Positions 54,270-62,509 of a stretch of 64,000 nucleotides of DNA are shown here, one piece after another; the stretch's first letter is position 1, and the number at the start of each line of letters is the position of its first letter. The stretch is from Catellatospora bangladeshensis (GTDB lineage: Bacteria > Actinomycetota > Actinomycetes > Mycobacteriales > Micromonosporaceae). The stretch spans positions 186,001 through 250,000 of the forward strand of contig NZ_BONF01000010.1 in NCBI RefSeq assembly GCF_016862575.1, given 5' to 3'. Below the pieces are notes generated by a model, which did no database searches, had not been told where the DNA came from, and was given only the letters and a program-made list of their open reading frames with translations. The position numbers and the translations under genes were made by a program.

Positions 54270-56726
54270 ATGACCATCCCTGACGAGACCATCGACCACC
54301 TCATCCTTGACCACCTCGACAACGCCGACCTGCCCGAGGCAGCCGCGACCCTCATCCTCGCCGCCGTACTCGGCGACGACGAGTTGGCCGCGGCGCTCGA
54401 CGGGGCGGCTCCGCGCGGCGAGCTGTCACCGCCGCCCACCCCCGGCGACTCCGAGCCGATCGGCACCTACCTCGCCGGTATCGAGGTCACCGGATTCCGG
54501 GGCATCGGGCAGAGCGCCACGCTCAACCTGATACCGGGTCCGGGACTGACGATCGTGACCGGCCGTAACGGTTCGGGCAAGTCCAGCTTCGCCGAAGCCG
54601 CCGAGCTGGTGTTGACCGGTGACAACCAGCGATGGGCCGGACGCAGCACGATCTGGCGCGACGGCTGGCGCAACCTTCACACGACCGAGGACCCACGAAT
54701 CCGGGTACGGCTCGGCGTCGAAGGCCACCGCAACGGCGCCAGCGTCGAATGCCACTGGCGCACCGGCGGCGGCCTGACGGATTGCACCGCCTTCCTGCAG
54801 CTGACCGGCCAGCCCCGACAGTCCGTTGCCGAACTCGGCTGGGACAGGGCGCTGCAGCTGTACCGGCCATTCCTTTCCTACGCAGAACTCGGCGGCCTGC
54901 TCGGTGGCAAGCCAAGCGAGATGCACGACTCCCTGCAGCGCATTCTCGGCCTCGGCCGGCTTGTCGAGATCGAGAGCCTGCTCAAGACGGCGCGCAAGGA
55001 CGCCGACGACCGCCGCAAGCTGGCCGGAGCCAGGCTGCCGGACTTGCGAGCAGCGCTGGCCGCCCACCCCGACCCGCGCAGCCGCCGAGCCGAACAGGCA
55101 CTGGCCGGCAAACTCGCCGACCTCGACCAGCTCGAAGCCTTGGTGACCGCGGACGAACCGGCCGACGACGCGAACGTCACGCCGCTTCGCCAGCTTGCCG
55201 TGCTGCAACTGCCTGACCGCGACCAGGTAGCCGCCGAGGTCGAGCGACTGAGCACCGCGCTACGCCAGATTGAAGAACTTTCCGGCACGCCTGTCGAACA
55301 GGCGCGGACACTGGCCGGGCTGCTCCGCGACGCCCTGCGCCACCACCACAGCCACCCGGACCAGCCCTGTCCAGTGTGCGGGGGTCGCACCCTGGACGCG
55401 GCATGGGCCGAGCAGGCGCAAGCCCAACTGATGCAGCTCACCACGCGAGCCGAACAACTGGAAGATTCCTACCGCGTCGAGAAGCTGGCGCGCAGGGTGC
55501 TGCGCGACCTGGTTCCCGCGCTGCCCGCCGTACTGGCCCTCGACCTCACCGCCGAAGGTGTCCAGCCCGCCGACGCCCGTATCGCCTGGCGGGACTGGGA
55601 CCACCTGCTCGGATCCCAGGACTCCGCCAAGATTGCGAACGGCACGCTTGCCGCACTCGATGCGCTGCACACCGCACTGCAACCGACTCAGGCGGCAGCA
55701 CGACGAGCACTGGAGCGCCGCCGTCAGGCGTGGCAGCCGGTGGCAGACCAGATCCGCGACTGGATCGCCACCGAACGAGCCAGCCGGCACGCATCCGAGG
55801 CGTACAGCGCGCTACGCAAGGCGATCACCTGGCTGCAGGCAGTCAGCAACCGGATCCGCAACGAAAGGCTCGCACCTCTCATGCAGGAGGCGACCTCTAT
55901 CTGGAACACGCTACGCCAGGAGAGCAACGTCGACCTCGGCGTGATCCAGCTGACCGGCACAGGTCCCACTCGCCGCCTCGATCTGAACGTCACCGTCGAC
56001 GGCGTACCCGGAGCGGCGCTCGGCGTGATGAGCCAGGGCGAGCTGCACTCGCTCGCGCTCGCGCTGTTCCTGCCCCGCGCCACGATGCCGGAAAGCCCAT
56101 TCCGGTTCCTGGTCATCGACGACCCGGTGCAGTCCATGGATCCCGCGAAGGTATACGGCCTCGCCCAAGTCCTCGCCGAGGTCGCCAAACACCGCCAGGT
56201 CGTCGTCTTCACCCACGACGACCGGCTACCCGCCGCGGTTCGGCACCTCCAACTGGGCGCGCGGGTCCTGACCGTCAGTCGGCTTACGGGGTCCCGAGTG
56301 ACCGTCACCGGCGACAGGCTTACCAACCCGGCGATGCGCTACCTCGACGATGCGTGGGCGATAGCACGCGATGAGGCCATGGCAGACGATGTGCGCGTAC
56401 ACGTCGTTGGCAACCTGATCCGCGACGCCATCGAGTTTGCCTGCCAGGAACTGATCCGCATCCGCGGCTTCCAAGCCGGGATGCCCATCGCGGAGACCGA
56501 GCAGGCGATCAGCGAGGCCCATGGACTGCGCCCCATCCTGGCCCTGGCCTTGCTGTCCGACGCCAAGCGGCTCGGCGACCTGAACGCCGCTCTGCACCGG
56601 CTCCACCCGGCAGCCGCGCGGGTGGTCGCCATCGCCAACAGCAACGCGCACGGCGGCGCTGGAGCCGACCTCATCGCCCTGGTGCAAGACGCGCAGCGCG
56701 TAGTCGAGCGGCTGGGCCGGCCATGA
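54270..56726 (+). CDS. SMC/Rad50-like ATPase with zinc hook and C-terminal extension
   Basis: A protein of 818 residues. Walker A is GRNGSGKS (Lys104), preceded by the FRGIGQSATLNL strand. A fairly short coiled coil carries a hook-like CPVC (Cys367/Cys370). The signature motif is MSQGEL and the Walker B region is VIDDPVQSMD (about Asp616), with VFTHDDRL after it. The last 170 residues are helical and unlike Rad50. They include ANSNAHGG, which could be an effector or HEPN-like fold (speculative). The start is ATG 54270 and the stop overlaps the next gene by four bases. Comparable ATPases drive Lamassu, Septu and RloC defence, but this arrangement matches none clearly. Confidence 0.8.
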   Translation: MTIPDETIDHLILDHLDNADLPEAAATLILAAVLGDDELAAALDGAAPRGELSPPPTPGDSEPIGTYLAGIEVTGFRGIGQSATLNLIPGPGLTIVTGRNGSGKSSFAEAAELVLTGDNQRWAGRSTIWRDGWRNLHTTEDPRIRVRLGVEGHRNGASVECHWRTGGGLTDCTAFLQLTGQPRQSVAELGWDRALQLYRPFLSYAELGGLLGGKPSEMHDSLQRILGLGRLVEIESLLKTARKDADDRRKLAGARLPDLRAALAAHPDPRSRRAEQALAGKLADLDQLEALVTADEPADDANVTPLRQLAVLQLPDRDQVAAEVERLSTALRQIEELSGTPVEQARTLAGLLRDALRHHHSHPDQPCPVCGGRTLDAAWAEQAQAQLMQLTTRAEQLEDSYRVEKLARRVLRDLVPALPAVLALDLTAEGVQPADARIAWRDWDHLLGSQDSAKIANGTLAALDALHTALQPTQAAARRALERRRQAWQPVADQIRDWIATERASRHASEAYSALRKAITWLQAVSNRIRNERLAPLMQEATSIWNTLRQESNVDLGVIQLTGTGPTRRLDLNVTVDGVPGAALGVMSQGELHSLALALFLPRATMPESPFRFLVIDDPVQSMDPAKVYGLAQVLAEVAKHRQVVVFTHDDRLPAAVRHLQLGARVLTVSRLTGSRVTVTGDRLTNPAMRYLDDAWAIARDEAMADDVRVHVVGNLIRDAIEFACQELIRIRGFQAGMPIAETEQAISEAHGLRPILALALLSDAKRLGDLNAALHRLHPAAARVVAIANSNAHGGAGADLIALVQDAQRVVERLGRP

Positions 56727-57160
56727 CACCTCAGCAGCTCCTCGACGTGGCAGGCAACCTGCTGATCCGACCCAGCCCCAGCATGCGCCGGTGCTGGCAC
56801 CGCGGATGCGCCTGCCTGACCCGCATCGCCCTGGAGGAGGGACTACGCAGCTACTGGTCCCGCGTGGCGCCCTCCGTGGCCAGCAGCCCCATGCGTCACC
56901 AGTTACTGGCACTGCCTGCCTTCGCGGGCGACGAACCTGCTCGGACCGCGCGCACGGCCTGGTACGGGCTGTCGCGGGCGATGCACCACCACACCTACGA
57001 GCTGGCGCCGACCGCCGCGGAACTTCACGGCTGGCACCAGGACGTCGCGTCACTGCTACCCCGACTCGACCCAGCCTGGTCCGCGGCGAACAAGGCAGCG
57101 ACCACGGAACGCGATGATCATCCGCCCTCAACGCCACCCGTCACTTGGGGTATCTCATGA
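56723..57160 (+). CDS. Unknown partner of the SMC-like ATPase
   Basis: A soluble, mostly helical protein of 145 residues with ATGA overlap to the ATPase gene upstream and a second ATGA overlap to the gene downstream. The first 50 residues contain MRRCWHRGCACLTRIALEEGLRSYW. Basic and aromatic residues with His-rich AMHHHTYELAPT later could bind nucleic acid or metal. No family was recognised. The coupled position says that it acts with the ATPase, perhaps as regulator, effector or chaperone. Confidence 0.7.
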   Translation: MTPQQLLDVAGNLLIRPSPSMRRCWHRGCACLTRIALEEGLRSYWSRVAPSVASSPMRHQLLALPAFAGDEPARTARTAWYGLSRAMHHHTYELAPTAAELHGWHQDVASLLPRLDPAWSAANKAATTERDDHPPSTPPVTWGIS

Positions 57161-57833
57161 ATGACCAGCCGAATCTCCCACCGCTGCCGTCGGGCATCGG
57201 ATTCCGCGTCGGATCCATGCCGACTGTCCAGGCACCCCTCCCAGTCTCGGCCCCGAAACGGCACAGGGTCTGGCTGTGGATCCTTGCCGGGGGCACCGCC
57301 GCCGTGCTGCTGTGCTGCACCGCCTTCGTGGCGAGCAGCTTCCTTAACGGCAAGGACCCGGAGCAGGTCGCCGCCACGGCCGCTGCCACACGACCGACAC
57401 TGACGACTGCGGCGCCCAGTGCCGTGGCACCCAGCACCGCAGTGCCCAGCAGCCTGGCGTCGACCAAGCCCGTCGCTCCACCGCCGAAGCCGACATACAA
57501 GGCCCTCAGCGCTCGCGAATGGAAGCTGATCGCCAAGAACCCCGACTCGTACATCGGCAAGACCTATGTCGTGTACGGGGTCGTGACCCAGTTCGACGCA
57601 GCGACCGGCGACGACACGTTCCGCGCCGACATCTCGCACAAGAACATGACCAACGCTACGAATACGACACCAACACGCTGCTGTCCGGATCCTCCACGCA
57701 GCTCAAGAACCTGGTCGAAGACGACGAGTTCCGAGCAAACGTGACGGTGCTGGGCTCCTTCTCGTACGACACGCAGATCGGCGGATCCACGACTGTCCCG
57801 TTACTGCAGGTTGACTCGATCAAGATCCTCTAA
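57157..57833 (+). pseudogene. Frameshifted membrane protein of the SMC operon
   Basis: ATG 57157 opens a frame with one membrane segment (about residues 33-52), an Ala/Pro/Thr linker and a domain YKALSAREWKLIAKNPDSYIGK. After TGDDTFRADISHKNM the frame turns to low-quality sequence and stops at 57744. The next frame continues the same domain as RYEYDTNTLLSG to the stop at 57833. One missing base between about 57652 and 57656 (for example a C in a CC pair) would restore it. It is either a real mutation or a sequencing error. Gene order and the ATGA overlap show that it belongs to the SMC operon. Confidence 0.75.
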
Positions 57834-58097
57834 ATCGGTGGCGTCGATGCAGCCGGTCGCTCGGGGCCAATGCAACAACGACGGCCGGCTGCCGACCAGT
57901 GAGTAAAGGACAGCTGAGGCGGCGCCTTGCACTCCAACCTGAGCTACTACCGTGGCCCTCATCGAGCGACGATAAGGCAACTCGGGGTAATCGTAGGGCA
58001 ACGGCTGGCCGTCCGTCCGATACCCGAAGTGCGCCGATTGCAACGATCCTAATCCGGCACGTGTGGGCTGTGCCAAAACCAGGCAAGTGAGGTAGAT

Positions 58098-61000
58098 GTG
58101 GAAGATCTCGCACCAGGCCGCGAGGCCCGTACGCTCGTGGGACATGCCGAGAACATCCGTAACGCCGCATACTGTCTCATCCACGCCGAGCACAGCCAGA
58201 TTGCACAGATCCGCAACCTCTCCGAGCTGGCGCGCCGTCACCTCGTGGAGGAGCAACTTCACGAATCGGACGTGACGCGTTTGCGGGCCAGCGTCCGCGG
58301 GGGCGGGCTGCGCCTCGGCCCACTTCAGGCTGCCGGCTTCCGCACGGTCGGACAGCTGGTTCAGCAGCGCCACCAGCTCGCTCACTATCCCGGCGTCGGG
58401 CCTGCAACGGTCGCCCAGGTGTCGACCGCCATCGACGCGCTGGCGCGAACTATCGCGACATCCGTGACCATCCGTCCTGATGCCAATCGACCTCGACCGT
58501 ACGATGCGCAGCTGCTCCTGGCACTGGCCCGTCTGTCGCTTGTACGCCGCGAGATCCACGCGACGGTGCCAGCCGCACGCGAGCTGCATGACGCGATCGC
58601 CGGTCATCTGATCGGCGCGCGTCGAGCGGCAAGCCGTTGGCGGAGTCTGTGGCGCTCACCACGCGGGAGGGCCGCCGACCGTGATGCTCTGAGCGCAGTC
58701 GCCGATGTGATGCGCTCACCACGGCTAGATACCGCCAAGATGGCGGTGTCCGGGGCGTTTCGCAAGCTGTCGGACGAGCCGGTAGTCGACCAGCTCTGGG
58801 CGGATTACCGCCGACGCAGCAGCGAACTCCTGTCCCTTCTCGCCGCCGCGACGGGATCAGCTGCCCCCGTGGCATCCGCACAACCGAGCCTGTCCGGATC
58901 TGCCAGCGAGCCTCCGGCATCTGCTGCCGCGCAGCCGTCGGCGGCTCGTGCCACGACCGTGGTTGCCGGACTGCTTCCGGTAGGGCCACACGCCCACTGG
59001 GTACCCCACGACCAGCCTGTGCAGCTCGGTCCGCTCTTGATCGATGGCGGGCTCTTCTACCTGGGCCAAGGCCTGGAGTCCGTACACGGAATGGTCGAGC
59101 CGGCCCTCATCGACCCCAGCTTGCGCATCGACCTCAAGAACCCAGACCATGAAGGCCGTGGGCTCGACTACTGGCCTGCATATGAGGACTTGAGCCCACG
59201 TGCTCGCGCTGCGTACCTGTCCTGGCTCGCTGACGGCCGACGGTCACCACAGGCACCCATCGGTTACGTCTTTCTTTACTTCTATGGCCTTGAGCGTAGG
59301 GTTCTCGTCGACCTGTCCCACGATGCGAACGCCTTCCAGGACCTTCCCGCCATCGAGGCAGAGGTCACCAGGCTGCTCTCTGTCTATGGACGTAGCGACT
59401 CGTTCCGCTCCTACGCCTCTGGCTTTCTCGATCTGATCCGAGCAATGCGCTTGGGCAGCACACCCGGGTCCCTTCCCAAGCGGCCGCCGGCTCTCAGCGA
59501 CGACCACTGGTCCGTTCCCTTGATGCTGCGCCTGGGCCTCGGTTCGTTCGCCGCTTCCGGCACCCCTGTGCCCACCGACTGGGCACGTGCCTGGGCCTGG
59601 TATCACCCCTCTATCTATCCCCGCACGCCACAGACCCGCTGCGCGGAGGAGTTCGAGAAGCTCTTTGAGCTTCGATATACACAGCGGTTCAACGAAGGCA
59701 TTCGTCTACGACCCGGCAAGTCGCGCGTGCGCCTCTCGTATCATCCGGCGAGCGCTGGAATCGACTCACAGGACATACCACTTCGAGACTTCCCTGACGT
59801 GTTCGAGCAGGCTGCACCGACTCGGATGCTCACGGACCTGGTGGATTCCGTCACCGGCGAGCTAGACGCTTACAGTCGCTGGCTCGGCCGCAACCCGCAA
59901 GGCCGGGGCTCCCTCGCCGCCATGGCCCTTCTCCCTGCAGAGCTCGCCGACAATCGTTCCAGCACCGTGGCTGCGTTGCAGCAATGGGCTGAGACTCACC
60001 TCGGCGGTAGGAGGGTTGCGGTTGTCAACGGCGCCGAACTGATCGCGTTCTGGCCAGGCACAGATCAGGCCCGTCTGCCGAAGGCAGACTTCGTCGCCTT
60101 GGCGCAACTGCTGTCTCGCCTTGGATTCGGCATCGAGCCGGACATCCGATTCGGTGGTCCCGCGCTGGCCCAGACCGCAGTGCTGTTTCGCGACGAGGGC
60201 GAGACGTCGCGTACGGCGGGACCCGCCTACACAGCCGCAGCAACACTTCTGCTGTTGGCAGTGGCGGTCAGCGCCGCCGATGGAGAGGTGAGCGTTGAGG
60301 AGCAAGAACACCTCCTCTCGCATCTCAAGCACGCACTGGAGCTCAACCGCTCCGAACAGGTACGCCTGGAGGCACACCTCCACTGGCTCATCGTGAGCGG
60401 TGTCAAGCTGGCGGGCGTCAAGAAGCGGGTAGAAGCGCTGGCTCCCGACCGACTCGTGGAGATCGGTGACTTCCTCGTAACAGTTGCAGCAGCTGACGGG
60501 GTGATCTCGCCGGAGGAGGTCGCGACGCTGTCGAAAATCTACGGGCTTCTCGGCCTCGATCCGGCAACGGTCTTCGGCAAACTCCATCACGCAGCGAGTA
60601 GGCCACCATCGGCCAATCGCCCGACGCCCGCGATCGGCCCCGTGGTGGTCCGCCCGGCCTCACAGGCGCCGATCGAGTACGCGATACCTGTGATTCCGCC
60701 GTCAAGTTCCAACCAGCTGGCAACCGCAACCCGGCGACCGGCCTCCGCGTCGGTGCCGCCTCCTTCTGACGCATTCACGCTCGACTCCGAGGCGATCGCC
60801 GTGAAGCTCCACGAAACCGCGACGGTGTCGGCACTGTTGTCGAGCATCTTTACCGACGATGACGTGATGGTGAACACTTCACCGACGACGTGGGTCACCT
60901 CTGCCGACCCTAACGCCTCGTCCGAGCAAGCTGATCGCATAGCCGGACTCGACAGTGGCCACGGCGCGCTCCTTCGCGACCTGGCCAGCAAACCGTCGTG

Positions 61001-61166
61001 GACCCGTGCCGGATTCGAGGACCTGGCGGCTCGTCATGGACTGATGCCCGACGGCGCCATTGACGTGCTTAACGAAGCCGCGTATGAGAAGGCCGGCGAG
61101 CCGGTCATCGAGGACGACGGCGACCTTCAGATCAACCAGTACGCGTTTGGAGAGATGAGCCGATGA
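58098..61166 (+). CDS. TerB_N/TerB/TerB_C domain protein with helix-hairpin-helix
   Basis: A protein of 1022 residues from GTG 58098. Residues 76-120 form a helix-hairpin-helix (LQAAGFRTVGQLVQQR, YPGVGPATVAQV) that could bind DNA. A low-complexity linker is at about 255-290. A TerB_N-like domain spans about 310-500 (GLDYWPAYEDLSPRARAAYLSWL, VFLYFYGLERRVL). A TerB domain with paired acidic helices follows (AVSAADGEVSVEEQEHLL and AAADGVISPEEVATL, about 715-830) and then a TerB_C region. Such TerB proteins have been linked by comparative genomics to phage response and DNA processing. It is the first gene of a coupled cassette with the BrxD-like ATPase and a helicase. Confidence 0.85.
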   Translation: MEDLAPGREARTLVGHAENIRNAAYCLIHAEHSQIAQIRNLSELARRHLVEEQLHESDVTRLRASVRGGGLRLGPLQAAGFRTVGQLVQQRHQLAHYPGVGPATVAQVSTAIDALARTIATSVTIRPDANRPRPYDAQLLLALARLSLVRREIHATVPAARELHDAIAGHLIGARRAASRWRSLWRSPRGRAADRDALSAVADVMRSPRLDTAKMAVSGAFRKLSDEPVVDQLWADYRRRSSELLSLLAAATGSAAPVASAQPSLSGSASEPPASAAAQPSAARATTVVAGLLPVGPHAHWVPHDQPVQLGPLLIDGGLFYLGQGLESVHGMVEPALIDPSLRIDLKNPDHEGRGLDYWPAYEDLSPRARAAYLSWLADGRRSPQAPIGYVFLYFYGLERRVLVDLSHDANAFQDLPAIEAEVTRLLSVYGRSDSFRSYASGFLDLIRAMRLGSTPGSLPKRPPALSDDHWSVPLMLRLGLGSFAASGTPVPTDWARAWAWYHPSIYPRTPQTRCAEEFEKLFELRYTQRFNEGIRLRPGKSRVRLSYHPASAGIDSQDIPLRDFPDVFEQAAPTRMLTDLVDSVTGELDAYSRWLGRNPQGRGSLAAMALLPAELADNRSSTVAALQQWAETHLGGRRVAVVNGAELIAFWPGTDQARLPKADFVALAQLLSRLGFGIEPDIRFGGPALAQTAVLFRDEGETSRTAGPAYTAAATLLLLAVAVSAADGEVSVEEQEHLLSHLKHALELNRSEQVRLEAHLHWLIVSGVKLAGVKKRVEALAPDRLVEIGDFLVTVAAADGVISPEEVATLSKIYGLLGLDPATVFGKLHHAASRPPSANRPTPAIGPVVVRPASQAPIEYAIPVIPPSSSNQLATATRRPASASVPPPSDAFTLDSEAIAVKLHETATVSALLSSIFTDDDVMVNTSPTTWVTSADPNASSEQADRIAGLDSGHGALLRDLASKPSWTRAGFEDLAARHGLMPDGAIDVLNEAAYEKAGEPVIEDDGDLQINQYAFGEMSR

Positions 61167-62509
61167 TCGACCACATGGCCGGTACGCCCCCACGCATCCG
61201 TCCCCGCGAACGTGACGCGATCATCCAGTCACTCCGTGCGGGAGTGGTGCCGCGGATCGGACATCAACACGTACAGGTCGGTCGCTTCGAAGAGGTGAAG
61301 GCACTCCTCACCGACATCTCGCGCATCACCGATGGTGGCGCGGGGAGCCGGTTCATCATCGGCGAGTACGGCTCCGGCAAGACCTTCTTCCTCCACCTGG
61401 TTCGCTCCATCGCTATGGAGAAGCGGCTGGTCACCGTCCACGCTGACCTGTCGCCGGATCGCCGACTCCACGCAACCGGCGGTCAGGCCCGCAGCCTGTA
61501 CGCCGAACTGATGCGAAACATGGCTACCCGTGCCAAGCCCGACGGCGGCGCCGTCGCGTCGGTGGTCGAGCGTTTCGTCTCGCAGGCATTGACACAGGCC
61601 CGCGACTCGGGGCAGAGCCCGCAGGTCGTGATCCGTCAGCGGCTGGACAGCCTCTCCGAACTCACCGGCGGTTACGACTTTGCCGATGTTGTGGCGAAGT
61701 ACTGGCAGGGCCACGACACCGGAAATGAACAGCTGAAGAACGACGCGGTCCGCTGGCTGCGCGGCGAGTTCGCCACCCGAACCGACGCGCGCAACGCGCT
61801 CGGCGTGCGCACGATCGTCGACGACTCCAGCTTCTACGACAATTTGAAACTATTGTCCCGTTTCGTGTGCATGGCCGGCTTCGACGGCCTGCTCGTCTGC
61901 CTCGACGAGATGGTCAACCTCTACAAACTCGCCAACACGCAAGCCCGCAACGCCAACTACGAGCAGATTCTGCGCATCCTCAACGACAGCCTGCAGGGTG
62001 CCGCCTCGCATATCGGCTTCGTTTTCGGGGGAACTCCCGACTTCCTGCTCGACACCCGGCGGGGCCTCTACTCGTATGCAGCGCTTCAGTCACGGCTGGC
62101 GGAGAACACCTTCGCTCGCGACGGGCTCGTGGACTACTCCGGGCCCGTGATCCGCCTAGCCAACCTCTCGCCCGAGGACTTCTACCTCCTGCTGCGAAAC
62201 CTGCGTCACGTGCAAGCCAGCGGCGACCCGAGCGCGTACCTGCTGCCCGACGAGGGACTACAGGCCTTCATGAGTCATTGCGCTGCTCGCGTTGGCGACA
62301 CCTACTTCCGCACGCCCCGTAACACCATCAAGGCCTTCCTCGACCTGCTCGCCGTACTCGAACAGAATCCCGGACAGGACTGGCGAGCGCTTCTAGGCGC
62401 GGTGACGATCGCTCCCGAAACCGATCCCGATTTTGAACCACTCGACACCACCGATGAGCCAGCCATCGCAGGCGCGCCTGATGACGAACTCGCTACCTTC
62501 CGACTCTGA
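61163..62509 (+). CDS. brxD: BrxD-like ATP-binding protein (DUF2791)
   Basis: A protein of 448 residues with ATGA overlap with the TerB gene. RPRERDAIIQSLRAGVVPRIGHQHVQVGR and Walker A GEYGSGKT are the start of BrxD/DUF2791 ATPases. The Walker B-type region is LLVCLDEMVNLYKL, and GGTPDFLLDTRRGLYSYAALQSRLAEN is the conserved block further on. BrxD is known from type 2 BREX, where it occurs with a Lhr-like helicase. No pglZ, brxC/pglY or pglX gene is present in this window. It most likely loads or controls the helicase downstream. Symbol given by similarity only. Confidence 0.85.
   Translation: MIDHMAGTPPRIRPRERDAIIQSLRAGVVPRIGHQHVQVGRFEEVKALLTDISRITDGGAGSRFIIGEYGSGKTFFLHLVRSIAMEKRLVTVHADLSPDRRLHATGGQARSLYAELMRNMATRAKPDGGAVASVVERFVSQALTQARDSGQSPQVVIRQRLDSLSELTGGYDFADVVAKYWQGHDTGNEQLKNDAVRWLRGEFATRTDARNALGVRTIVDDSSFYDNLKLLSRFVCMAGFDGLLVCLDEMVNLYKLANTQARNANYEQILRILNDSLQGAASHIGFVFGGTPDFLLDTRRGLYSYAALQSRLAENTFARDGLVDYSGPVIRLANLSPEDFYLLLRNLRHVQASGDPSAYLLPDEGLQAFMSHCAARVGDTYFRTPRNTIKAFLDLLAVLEQNPGQDWRALLGAVTIAPETDPDFEPLDTTDEPAIAGAPDDELATFRL

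Noticed and set aside
54270-57833. Assignment of the SMC operon to Lamassu
   Set aside because: No LmuA-like nuclease effector gene is present, and the 145-residue protein does not resemble LmuC as far as I can judge.
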